Shown piece after piece: positions 1 to 7,448 of a stretch of 64,000 bases of DNA. The notes under the pieces were generated by a model. It was given only the letters and a program-made list of their open reading frames with translations. It ran no database searches and was not told the origin of the DNA. Origin of the DNA: Brachybacterium phenoliresistens (GTDB lineage: Bacteria; Actinomycetota; Actinomycetes; Actinomycetales; Dermabacteraceae); assembly GCF_000576425.1 (NCBI RefSeq), contig NZ_KK070001.1, forward strand, positions 1-64,000, in the 5' to 3' direction. Numbering within the stretch: the first letter of the stretch is position 1; every line of letters starts with the position of its first letter. The position numbers and the translations under genes were made by a program.

Positions 1-669
1 CAACCCCTAAAGCTTAGAGGCTTTCGCTTCCCTCGTCAACTCCGCTCGGTGTGATCCGCGCCGCGAGTCCGATTCAGTTATGAAGCTCAATGCCTGGTCA
101 GCGACCGATCCGGACCCTGAGGATCACTCCTCGTTCCCGTCCCGTTCACCGGGGCACGAGGGAATACATTACGCACGCCCCGACCCCCGCGCAACTCGAG
201 AGCCCACTTTCGGCACGTGTGCTGCGACACGTTCTCCGGATCGCTCCGTTCCGGCCCCACGGCGGGCCGCAGCGGATGCCGGCTCCCGGCTCCTCCCCGG
301 GCTCCTCTCCAGGCCCCGACGAGGTGACCGCTCCTGCCCCTCCGCGCGACGGGAGCCGGTGCCCTGCCGCTCGGAGGAGGGCGGCGGTCCTGCCCCAGAG
401 CGAGCAGTCCTGCCCCATGGAGAGAGCCGACTGCCCTTCTCCACGAGAAGGAGGAGGCGAGGGCGACCGCCCCGCGCACCTACGAGGAGGAGGGGGAGCA
501 TGCGACCGCCCGCGCAGCACGCCCACCGCTCCGCCCTCCGGCTCGGATCCCCCGCGTCCCTCGGCCGGCTCCCGGCCCGGCAGCTCCATCCCTCCCACAC
601 CATCGGCTGCCCGCCGGGATCCCGGCTCGTAGGCTCGAGGGGCACCGATGCATCGACGAAGGACTCCCG
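1..669. other. Gene-free leading region
   Basis: I see no convincing gene in the first 669 bases. The open frames on both strands are Pro/Arg/Gly-rich with no family motif and no good ribosome-binding site. The first 200 bases are visibly less GC-rich than the rest. The nonamer TCCTGCCCC occurs three times, at 332-340, 388-396 and 408-416, and several short GC-rich inverted repeats are scattered around it. It may hold the promoter of the gene at 670 and the end of an upstream feature cut by the window. Confidence 0.5.
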
Positions 670-1491
670 ATGGGCTTCACCGCCGGAACCGCACCGCGCC
701 GCACCTACCTCCGCCAGCTGATCGTCGCCGCCGTGATCACCCTGATCTTCGGCGGGGTCGGGACGCTGCTGACCACGATCGCCGCCGTGACCGGAGGGCA
801 TCCGGCGCTGTGGATCGTCGGCATCGTCTTCCTCGTGGTGGGTCTGATCGGCCTGATCGGGCTCATCGGCATGGCTCGGGAGCGCCTGGCCGTGGGTCGC
901 GACGCCGGCCGCGCCCTGCAGGAGGTCGCCGTGGGCGGCCCGCTCCCCTCCCCCACCACCCGCTCCGCACCGTGGTCCTGGCCGGATCTCGTGCGCGGCG
1001 TCGCCGCGGCCTTCGAGGACTCCCCCTACGTCGTCCATGCGGACGACCACCAGGTCCGGATCACCGCCGACCTCGCCGACGCCCGCTGGATCCAGGTCAC
1101 CTCCCTCCGCACGTACTCCACGGTCTTCGCCGCGACCCTGACCCGGAAGCGCCCCGGGCTGGCCCGGCGCAACGACGTGCTCCACCACGTCGAGACGACC
1201 GCGGGGCCGCTGCGGCTGGGCGCGATCGCGGCCGTGCGCTCGGGCCGCAGCTGGTTCTGGAAGCGGAAGGTGCAGGCGGCCATCGGCCCCTCCGGCTTCC
1301 AGAAGGTGGTGGACATCGACTTCTCGACCTCGGACATCAACGGCCCCCTCCAGGACGTCGTGAAGGCCGCGGGCTGGAAGCAGACCCTGGACGCCGAGTC
1401 GAAGCTGGCGCTGGCCATGGCGCTGCTCGGAGGGTCCTCGATCATCATCGTCCCGCTCGCGCTGCTCGCCTCCTGGCTCCTGGACCGCTGA
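670..1491 (+). CDS. Hypothetical three-helix membrane protein
   Basis: A 273-residue protein I cannot place in a family. Two hydrophobic helices lie near the N-terminus (about residues 17-40 and 45-68), then a soluble domain of about 170 residues, then a C-terminal helix (about 247-270) ending in a short positive tail. The layout suggests an anchored cytoplasmic or external domain of unknown role. The ATG at 670 is preceded by GAAGGA at good spacing, which decides the start. The next gene begins about 100 bases on, behind its own candidate promoter, so this is probably a single-gene unit. Codon use and GC match the neighbours. Confidence 0.8.
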   Translation: MGFTAGTAPRRTYLRQLIVAAVITLIFGGVGTLLTTIAAVTGGHPALWIVGIVFLVVGLIGLIGLIGMARERLAVGRDAGRALQEVAVGGPLPSPTTRSAPWSWPDLVRGVAAAFEDSPYVVHADDHQVRITADLADARWIQVTSLRTYSTVFAATLTRKRPGLARRNDVLHHVETTAGPLRLGAIAAVRSGRSWFWKRKVQAAIGPSGFQKVVDIDFSTSDINGPLQDVVKAAGWKQTLDAESKLALAMALLGGSSIIIVPLALLASWLLDR

Positions 1492-1532
1492 CCGCGCCGC
1501 GCCCGCTCCGCGCCGGACCGCCGCCCGGACGA

Positions 1533-1571
1533 CATACTGTGCTGGTCAGCGCTGGTGCGCCGATGGCGCAC
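1533..1571 (+). promoter_or_regulatory. Candidate -10 and hairpin before the SMP-30 gene
   Basis: CATACT at 1533-1538 is a plausible -10. It is followed by a perfect inverted repeat, GTGCGCC-GAT-GGCGCAC (1555-1571), which ends 10 bases before the ribosome-binding site GAAGGAG. The repeat could be a repressor operator or an mRNA hairpin in the leader. No clear -35 is visible. Confidence 0.35.
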
Positions 1572-1594
1572 GCCCTGGAACGAAGGAGCTCCCC

Positions 1595-2572
1595 GTGACC
1601 GACACCCCGGCCGATCCGGTCGTCCTGCCCGCCCCGCCCGCCTCGCCGCTGCTGGCCGAGGGCGCCCGGCTCGAGAAGGTCGCCACCGGCGCCACCTGGG
1701 CCGAGGGGCCCGTGTGGATCCCGCAGCGGCAGGCGCTGCGGTTCAGCGACATCCCCGGGGACCGCATCCTCGAGTACTCCGAGGCCACCGGGCAGCTGAG
1801 CGTCCACGCCGAGGGCGTCGAGTTCACCAACGGCCGCACCCTGGACCGCGACGGCACCGTGCTGGAGTGCTCCCACGGCCAGCGGGCCGTGGTCCGGGAC
1901 CGCGCCGTCGAGCCCGGGGAGGAGCGCCGCGCCGTCGTCGTCGCGGATCGCTTCGGGCCGGCACGGCTGAACTCGCCCAACGACGTCGTGGTCGCCTCGG
2001 ACGGCGGCATCTGGTTCACCGACCCCTCCTACGGGATCAAGAAGCCGGCCGAGGGCCACGCCGGGCAGGAGGAGTACGGGGATCGCTACGTCTTCCGCCT
2101 CGACCCGGCCGACGGCACGGTCCGTCCCGTGGTGATCGACGTGGAGGCCCCGAACGGGCTGGCCTTCTCCCCCGACGAGTCCCTCCTCTACGTCGCGGAC
2201 TCCTCGCTCTTCCCGGCCGATGAGGCCGCCTCCGCCGCGCGGCCGCGCGGGCACGCCATCCACGTGTACGACGTGGTCGAAGGACGGCATGCGAAGAACG
2301 GCCGCATCCTCGCGGAGGTCTCCCCGGGGGTTCCCGACGGGATCCGCGTGGACACGGCGGGGAACATCTGGTCCTCGAGCGGCTCCGGGGTGCAGGTCCT
2401 CTCCCCCGCGGGCGAGAAGCTGCTGGACATCCCCGTGCCGGAGCCGACCGCGAACCTCGCCTTCGGCGGCGCCGACGGCACCACCCTGTACATGGTGGCG
2501 ACGACGAGCCTCTACCGGATCCGCACCACGGCGCGCGACGCGGTGATGGCCGCGCGCGGCACCTGCGCATGA
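1595..2572 (+). CDS. SMP-30/gluconolactonase/LRE family protein
   Basis: A 325-residue six-bladed propeller protein of the SMP-30/gluconolaconase-like region family, whose members are metal-dependent hydrolases of sugar lactones. Visible family features are the acidic residue in TWAEGPVW near the N-terminus, NSPNDVVV followed by IWFTDPSYGI in the centre, NGLAFS, and LYVADS, which together supply the E/N/N/D metal ligands. The GTG at 1595 is preceded by GAAGGAG. It overlaps the next gene by four bases (ATGA), so the two are cotranscribed. The actual lactone substrate cannot be told from sequence. Confidence 0.88.
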   Translation: MTDTPADPVVLPAPPASPLLAEGARLEKVATGATWAEGPVWIPQRQALRFSDIPGDRILEYSEATGQLSVHAEGVEFTNGRTLDRDGTVLECSHGQRAVVRDRAVEPGEERRAVVVADRFGPARLNSPNDVVVASDGGIWFTDPSYGIKKPAEGHAGQEEYGDRYVFRLDPADGTVRPVVIDVEAPNGLAFSPDESLLYVADSSLFPADEAASAARPRGHAIHVYDVVEGRHAKNGRILAEVSPGVPDGIRVDTAGNIWSSSGSGVQVLSPAGEKLLDIPVPEPTANLAFGGADGTTLYMVATTSLYRIRTTARDAVMAARGTCA

Positions 2573-3318
2573 CCGCCCCGCCCCCGCTGCGTGCGGCCGA
2601 TCCCGCCGGGGCGGACGGCGCTGCGGGCCCGGCACCGCTGTCCGGCCGCGGCCGCGCCCTGCACGGGGCGGTCTTCGCGGTCACCGCGCTCACCGCGGTC
2701 ACGCAGTTCGTGCTCACGGGAACCGGGCCCTTCGATCCGAGCAGTCCCGATCCCGGTACGATTCCGTCGATGGTGCGGTTCTTCTCCTTCTTCACCATCC
2801 AATCCACCATTCTTGTCGCCGTGACGTCCCTTCTGCTCGCGATGGGCCGCCCGCTCACCCTGGGACTGAGGGTGCTGCGCGTCGATTCCCTGGTCGCGAT
2901 CGTGATCACGGCGGTGGTCCACTGGTTCCTGCTGCGCCCGCTGGGCACCGAGCCGGGGATCATCGGCGTCCTGGACACCCTGCTGCACGTGGTGGGCCCG
3001 GCCCTGGCCGTCCTCGCCTGGATCCTGGCGGGGCCGCGCACCGCCGTGGGCGCCCCGCGCGGGCTGGGCCTCCGCGTGACGGCCTGGGCGCTGGTGTTCC
3101 CGGTCCTGTTCGGCGCCTGGACCTTCCTCCACGGCGCGGTGACGCACTGGTACCCGTACCCGTTCATCGACGTGCCCACGGTCGGCTACGGTCCCGCCGT
3201 GGCGATGGCCCTGGGCGTGCTCGCGGCGTTCGTCGTGCTCGCCGCCGGGCTGGAGGGCATCGAGCGGGCGGTGGCCCAGGTCGTCTCGGCGCGTCGCGCG
3301 AGACGCGATGGCACGTAA
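2569..3318 (+). CDS. Pr6Pr family membrane protein
   Basis: A 249-residue integral membrane protein with about six hydrophobic helices. The arrangement and the segments FFTIQS, VDSLVAIVITAVVHWFLLRP and LHVVGPALAVLAW resemble the actinobacterial Pr6Pr membrane family, whose function is not established. The WYPYPFIDV segment before the last helix is also typical. It overlaps the end of the SMP-30 gene by four bases, implying translational coupling. A basic, soluble tail follows the last helix. The family call is by recognition only. Confidence 0.75.
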   Translation: MTAPPPLRAADPAGADGAAGPAPLSGRGRALHGAVFAVTALTAVTQFVLTGTGPFDPSSPDPGTIPSMVRFFSFFTIQSTILVAVTSLLLAMGRPLTLGLRVLRVDSLVAIVITAVVHWFLLRPLGTEPGIIGVLDTLLHVVGPALAVLAWILAGPRTAVGAPRGLGLRVTAWALVFPVLFGAWTFLHGAVTHWYPYPFIDVPTVGYGPAVAMALGVLAAFVVLAAGLEGIERAVAQVVSARRARRDGT

Positions 3319-3493
3319 TAAGGAACAGCCGATGTTTTCTAAACTCCTGGCGTTTCCTAAAGGACCGAGGGTCGCCTTCCCTTCCTAGCGGAAAGGAATG
3401 CAGAGGTCTAATCTGGGGGCATCGGCCGTGGCCCCACGACCGGTGCCGCCGGTCGAGGCCCCACGGCCGGCCCCTACGTCCAGGAGGAGAACC

Positions 3494-3781
3494 ATGTCCG
3501 TCGTCGATATGCCCCGCGTCTCCGAGTGCACCGTTGCCGGCTGCTCGTACAACCACGACGGCTGCCACGCCTTCGCCGTGACCGTCGGCCAGGATCATCA
3601 CTGCGCGACCTTCGTCCCGCTCGACGTGAAGGGCGGCCTGTCCAAGGTCGTCTCGCAGGTGGGCGCCTGCCAGCGCACCTCCTGCGCCTTCAACAAGGAC
3701 CTCGAGTGCAGCGCCGAGTCGATCCGCGTGGGCGGCGCCGGCACCGACACCGCCAACTGCCTCACCTACACCGAGGCCTGA
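3494..3781 (+). CDS. DUF1540 cysteine-rich protein
   Basis: A 95-residue protein made of two DUF1540-like modules. Eight cysteines fall in two matching sets: C12, C17, C24, C37 and C59, C64, C72, C89, with the spacing C-x4-C-x6/7-C kept in both. CTVAGCSYN and CQRTSCAFN are the paired module starts. This strongly suggests two small metal-binding sites, but no biochemical role is established for the family. A longer frame opens at 3398, but the ATG at 3494 sits behind AGGAGGAGA and gives the compact family length. The gene stands alone, followed by a strong terminator. Confidence 0.85.
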   Translation: MSVVDMPRVSECTVAGCSYNHDGCHAFAVTVGQDHHCATFVPLDVKGGLSKVVSQVGACQRTSCAFNKDLECSAESIRVGGAGTDTANCLTYTEA

Positions 3782-3849
3782 GCCCCGCCACCGAGCACTA
3801 CTGGGCCTCGCCACCGAGGCCTGAGCACCGCCGCAGCGACGCGGCACCG

Positions 3850-3900
3850 AGAGCGCGCGAGCGGGCCGGGGGATCATCTCCCGGCCCGCTCGCGCGCTCT
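3850..3900. terminator. Bidirectional terminator
   Basis: A perfect 21-bp inverted repeat (3850-3870 against 3880-3900) with a 9-base loop. It lies between the convergent DUF1540 gene and the terpene-cyclase-fold gene whose stop is at 3905. It has no U-tract, as is common in high-GC genomes. Confidence 0.85.
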
Positions 3901-3904
3901 GCCG

Positions 3905-4873
3905 TCAGGCCTCCCACCAGTCCAGGACCCGCCGGGCGTGCAGCGTGAGCCAGGGCGAGGGCTCTGCCTCGGGGACGTCGACCGCGAACCACACCGCCCC
4001 GGGCAGGACGGGCCCCTGCAGCCAGGTGCCGTCCTCCTGCCGGGCGGCGCGGACCATCCCGATCGCCTCGCCCGCCCGGGGATCGGGCGCCGTGCCGTCC
4101 AGGGCCGATGCCCGGCGCAGGTGATCCAGCGCCCGCAGCACGCTGTACGCCCAGCGGAAGGGGTACCGGAAGCGGTCCACGAACGGGCCGACGCTCTCCC
4201 CCGTGGAGAGACGGCGGTGCAGGTGACGGCGCAGCAGGTACTCCTCGCCCCGCCGGCGCGCCGTGCGCACGGCCTGCGTGCCGCCGGTCGCCTCCTCGAG
4301 GGCCAGCAGGCCGCCCAGGGCGTTGATCGTCGAGTGGAACGAGGAGCGCTGCGAGCCCTCGACCCAGTCGCAGTTCCAGCCGCCGTCCTCCAGCTGGTGG
4401 GCGAGGAGCCAGTCGGCGATCGCCCCGACCTCCGCCCCCAGCCACAGGCCGTTGGCGAGGGTCATCGCGTTGATGCAGCAGTCCACCTCCCCGTCCCAGT
4501 ACGGCAGGTCGTCGTACTCCCAGCGGGCGTGGCGGGCCAGGCGCTCCACGGTGCCGTTCTCCCGCAGCGGCGCCGGGTCCATGCCCCATTCGCGCAGGGC
4601 CGTCAGGCTCCAGGTGGTCGCGGTCCACGGCTGGCCGGGGAGGTCCTGGTTCGCCGGGTCCTCGAAGAAGCCGCCGGGGAAGTAGGCGCCGCCGGCCCAC
4701 ATGCCGTCCTCGCCCTGCAGGGCGAGCAGCCGCGCACCGAAGCCCTCCTGGGCGATGCGGCGGCGCGTCGCCTGCCACTGCTGCGGCGGCGCCCCGAGCA
4801 GATCGCGCTCGACCTGCCAGCGCAGGGCCGGATCGGTCGCCAGGAGCCAGGCGTCCGCGTCGTCGACGGGCAT
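3905..4873 (-). CDS. Squalene-cyclase-like alpha/alpha-barrel protein
   Basis: A 322-residue protein with the repeated-helix look of the prenyltransferase/squalene-cyclase barrel superfamily. Diagnostic are the QW-type segments LEDGGWNCDW in the middle and ARQEDGTWLQG near the end, plus GEDGMWAGGAYFPGG near the N-terminus. It is about half the length of a true squalene-hopene cyclase (about 630), has no signal peptide, and shows no DxDD protonation motif, so it is unlikely to be a hopene cyclase. No isoprenoid genes are nearby. It faces the DUF1540 gene across a terminator and lies just downstream of the two DinB-fold genes, probably in the same transcript. Confidence 0.75.
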   Translation of the reverse strand: MPVDDADAWLLATDPALRWQVERDLLGAPPQQWQATRRRIAQEGFGARLLALQGEDGMWAGGAYFPGGFFEDPANQDLPGQPWTATTWSLTALREWGMDPAPLRENGTVERLARHARWEYDDLPYWDGEVDCCINAMTLANGLWLGAEVGAIADWLLAHQLEDGGWNCDWVEGSQRSSFHSTINALGGLLALEEATGGTQAVRTARRRGEEYLLRRHLHRRLSTGESVGPFVDRFRYPFRWAYSVLRALDHLRRASALDGTAPDPRAGEAIGMVRAARQEDGTWLQGPVLPGAVWFAVDVPEAEPSPWLTLHARRVLDWWEA

Positions 4874-4891
4874 GGGGTCCTCCTCAGCGGG

Positions 4892-5479
4892 TCAGCCCCG
4901 GTGGGCGTACAGGTCGCGCAGCAGCGCGATCTCGGAGAGATGGTGGATGAGCTCGCGGTTGATGTGGGCGACCAGGGTGGCCCGGGGCTCGGCGGCGAAG
5001 GGCCCCTCGGCCTCGCCGGTGGGTTGGGAGAGGGCCTCGAGGTCCCAGCTGCGCACCCCCGTGATCCATCGGGCGTACTCGGCGTCGAACTGGGCGAGCG
5101 CGCCCGCGGCGGTCCCGGAGTACTCCCAGCTCATGTAGTCCGCCGGCGGCCCGCCGTGGTGGGAGGCGCTGCGCGCGGCGAGCACCCCGACGATCACGTG
5201 CCCGAGCCGCCAGGCGATCGTCGTGAACGGGGCGGGAGAGGGCTCGGGGAACTCGAAGTCGATGACGAACTCGCCGCTGCCGCCCTGGACCGCGGCCTCC
5301 GACGGCTGGGAGCGCGGGTGCACCGTCCAGACCGTCCGGCCGTCGGCCGTGGGGTCGAAGAGGTACTCCTCGTCGGCGAGCCCCTCGAGGCGGGGCCGCA
5401 GGTGCTCGGTGACGTGCCAGTCGATCTGCTCGAGCAGCACCCGGGGGACGTCGAGGCTCTCGCCGTGGGTCGTGGTCAT
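4892..5479 (-). CDS. DinB-like / mycothiol-dependent maleylpyruvate isomerase-fold protein
   Basis: A 195-residue four-helix protein of the DinB/MDMPI type. RLGHVIVGVLAARSASH and the NRELIHHLSEIALLRDLY segment carry the histidines that usually bind metal in this fold. Such proteins are typically thiol-dependent metalloenzymes of unknown substrate in mycothiol-producing actinobacteria. The ATG at 5479 follows the stop of the upstream DinB gene by 5 bases. A GTG at 5488 overlapping that stop (GTGA) would add three residues and is equally possible. It is the second gene of a likely three-gene transcript. Confidence 0.75.
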   Translation of the reverse strand: MTTTHGESLDVPRVLLEQIDWHVTEHLRPRLEGLADEEYLFDPTADGRTVWTVHPRSQPSEAAVQGGSGEFVIDFEFPEPSPAPFTTIAWRLGHVIVGVLAARSASHHGGPPADYMSWEYSGTAAGALAQFDAEYARWITGVRSWDLEALSQPTGEAEGPFAAEPRATLVAHINRELIHHLSEIALLRDLYAHRG

Positions 5480-5484
5480 GGTGC

Positions 5485-6060
5485 TCACCACCCTTCCGGC
5501 GGCCAGGTGCCGCCCTCGGCGAGGGCGTTCAGCTCGTAGGTGCCCTTGGCGTCGATGCTCTCGCGGATGATGTCCGCATGCCCGGCGTGGCGGGCGTGCT
5601 CCTCGATCTGGTGCATCGCGTACCAGCGCACCGTCCACAGCTTCCTGCCCTCGAACCAGGGCTGGTCCGGGAAGGGGCCCTTCTCGTCGGGATCCGCGGC
5701 GCGGATCGCGGCCTCGAGGGCGTCGGCCGCCGTGCGCAGCTCGGCGATGAGGGATTCCGCCGTGTCCCCCTCGCGGACGGCCTCGGGGGTGATGCCGCCC
5801 TCGGCCTGGTACTGCTCGGGAGTGCGCGGGGCCGGCGAGCCCATCTCCGGGGCGGCGGCGATGTGCAGGGCCGCGCCCTCGGCCATGAGGATCGCGTGCC
5901 GGGCCAGCATTCCCAGGCTCATCGCCGAGGCGCTGGGCGTCTCCCGGATCTGCTCCGGGGTGAGCCCGTGCAGCGCGGTCGCCAGCTGGCGCACCTGCTG
6001 GGAGGCGAAGGTGGCGAGCGCGTCGCGCTCGTCGGTGGTCTCGGGGGTCAGGAAGCCCAT
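5485..6060 (-). CDS. DUF664/DinB family protein
   Basis: A 191-residue DinB-superfamily protein. WYAMHQIEEHARHAGHADIIRE near the C-terminus is the characteristic metal-histidine signature of the DUF664 group, and MLARHAILMAEG supplies the earlier histidine. A longer upstream frame exists, but the ATG at 6060 has GAGGAGC just before it and gives the family length. It is first in the transcript leading to the second DinB protein, and is divergent from the WYL regulator at 6154, whose likely operator lies between them. That arrangement suggests the regulator controls these thiol- or stress-related enzymes. Confidence 0.82.
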   Translation of the reverse strand: MGFLTPETTDERDALATFASQQVRQLATALHGLTPEQIRETPSASAMSLGMLARHAILMAEGAALHIAAAPEMGSPAPRTPEQYQAEGGITPEAVREGDTAESLIAELRTAADALEAAIRAADPDEKGPFPDQPWFEGRKLWTVRWYAMHQIEEHARHAGHADIIRESIDAKGTYELNALAEGGTWPPEGW

Positions 6061-6088
6061 GGCTGCTCCTCGGTCGGGTCGTCGTGCT

Positions 6089-6130
6089 GACAGGATGCAG
6101 TCTGGCTCACAGTGCGGACAGGAGCTGTCC
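6089..6130. promoter_or_regulatory. Candidate operator between DinB genes and WYL regulator
   Basis: A perfect inverted repeat GGACAG-GAG-CTGTCC (6116-6130) sits 23 bases before the WYL start. A related copy, GACAGGATGCAGTC (6089-6102), lies toward the DinB gene. Two similar sites in a 93-base divergent spacer suggest autoregulation plus control of the DinB pair. Confidence 0.5.
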
Positions 6131-6153
6131 TCTGATCGCGGCACACTGGTCCC

Positions 6154-7125
6154 ATGAGCGACGTGACGAGACGAGCCCTGCGACTGCTGTCCCTGCTGCA
6201 GTCCCGCAGCGTCTGGACCGGGCCGGAGCTGGCCGAGGAGCTCGGCGTGACCACGAGGTCGGTGCGGCGGGACATCGACCGCCTGCGCGAGCTCGGCTAT
6301 CCGGTGCTGGCCTCTAACGGCCACGGCGGCGGCTACCAGCTGGGCGCCGGCAAGGCCCTGCCTCCCCTGCTGCTGGAGGGCGAGGAGGCCGTGGCCGTCG
6401 CCGTGGGGCTGCGCCTGGCGGCCGGGTCGGGGATCGAGGGCCTGGACGAGCAGGCGCTGCGCGCGCTCACCGCGATCGACCGGATCCTCCCGCCGACGGT
6501 CCGGGCCGAGGTCTCCGCGATCAGCGAGGTCCTGGCGGTCCTGGACTCCGGGCCCTCGGGCGTCACCTCGCCGACGCTGTTGACCCTCGCCCGTGCCGCG
6601 CGCGAGGGCGTGGAGGCCCGCATCGACTACGAGCGCCGCGACGGCGAGCGCATGATGCGCCGGGTGGAGCCGTACCGCGTCCTGTCCGTGGCCCGACGCT
6701 GGTACCTGTTCGCCTGGGACCGCGATCGCGAGGACTGGCGCACCTTCCGCCTGGACCGCATGCACGAGGCCCGCGCCACGACGTTCCGCTTCACCCGCCG
6801 CACCACGCCGGACGTCGAGTCCTATGTGCGCGAGTCGCTCAGCGTGGGCGCCTACGCCACCCAGGCCGAGGTCCGCGTGCTGCGCCCGCTCGAGGAGGTC
6901 TCCCCGCACGTCCCGGCGATGATCGGCACGCTCACGGCCGATGGCCCCGACGCCTGCCTGCTGCGCATCGGCGCCTGGGACCTGCGCTGGGTCGCCGCCC
7001 ATCTGGCCTACCTGGACCTGCCGATCGAGGTCGTCGACCCGCCGGAGCTCATCGCGGAGATCGCGGGCATCGGGGCGTGGGCGAGCGGCGGAGCTCAGCG
7101 CGCGGCCGGCTCCGAGGGGGCGTAG
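6154..7125 (+). CDS. HTH and WYL domain transcriptional regulator (YafY type)
   Basis: A 323-residue regulator. Residues 5-60 form the HTH_11 winged helix (LLSLLQSRSVWTGPELAEEL, then the recognition helix SVRRDIDRLRELGYPV and the GYQLG wing). The WYL domain spans about 140-205 with RVEPYRVL and RRWYLFAWD, and a WCX-like C-terminal domain follows. WYL domains sense small ligands or nucleic acids in many bacterial regulators. The gene is divergent from two DinB-fold genes, a common pairing, with paired inverted repeats between them. The start is fixed by the MSDVTRRALRLLSLLQ N-terminus, although the ribosome-binding site is weak. Confidence 0.9.
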   Translation: MSDVTRRALRLLSLLQSRSVWTGPELAEELGVTTRSVRRDIDRLRELGYPVLASNGHGGGYQLGAGKALPPLLLEGEEAVAVAVGLRLAAGSGIEGLDEQALRALTAIDRILPPTVRAEVSAISEVLAVLDSGPSGVTSPTLLTLARAAREGVEARIDYERRDGERMMRRVEPYRVLSVARRWYLFAWDRDREDWRTFRLDRMHEARATTFRFTRRTTPDVESYVRESLSVGAYATQAEVRVLRPLEEVSPHVPAMIGTLTADGPDACLLRIGAWDLRWVAAHLAYLDLPIEVVDPPELIAEIAGIGAWASGGAQRAAGSEGA

Positions 7126-7215
7126 GCGCGCAGGAAGGCGGCGCATCCCGCGGACCCAGGATTCCCCGCGTGTCGTCCCAGCCGGGACGGAGGTCAGGGG
7201 ACCAGGCTGTCCGGC

Positions 7216-7446
7216 ATGAGCACCACGCACCGAGCATCGAGGTCGCTGCCGGGCCGTGACCTCTGGTCGCGCGGGACCTCCCGCACCCCCCGGTCCGGCG
7301 CGCTCCCCATCGTCATCCCGGCCCCGACCGTCGAGGAGCGCACCGTGCCCCGCACCCCGCGCACCGTCGAGCTGCCCGCCCGGCTGCGGGACGGGCTGTG
7401 GGACGGCCGGTCCCTGCGCGACCTGGGCGAGCTGTACGACCGCTGA
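7216..7446 (+). CDS. Small hypothetical protein
   Basis: A 76-residue frame with no recognised family. The C-terminal third (VELPARLRDGLWDGRSLRDLGELYDR) looks like genuine protein, while the N-terminal half is Arg/Ser/Pro-rich. The ATG at 7216 has no good ribosome-binding site. A GTG at 7345 behind GAGGAGCG would give a 33-residue product and may be the real start. It ends two bases before the convergent beta-glucosidase stop. It could be a remnant or a spurious frame. Confidence 0.35.
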   Translation: MSTTHRASRSLPGRDLWSRGTSRTPRSGALPIVIPAPTVEERTVPRTPRTVELPARLRDGLWDGRSLRDLGELYDR

Positions 7447-7448
7447 GG

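Noticed and set aside
1..669. Overlapping open frames of 130-339 residues at the window start
   Set aside because: All are Arg/Pro/Gly-rich, overlap on several frames, and lack motifs or ribosome-binding sites; typical high-GC shadows.
3905..4873. Squalene-hopene cyclase and a hopanoid pathway
   Set aside because: Half the normal length, no DxDD motif, and no isoprenoid genes nearby.
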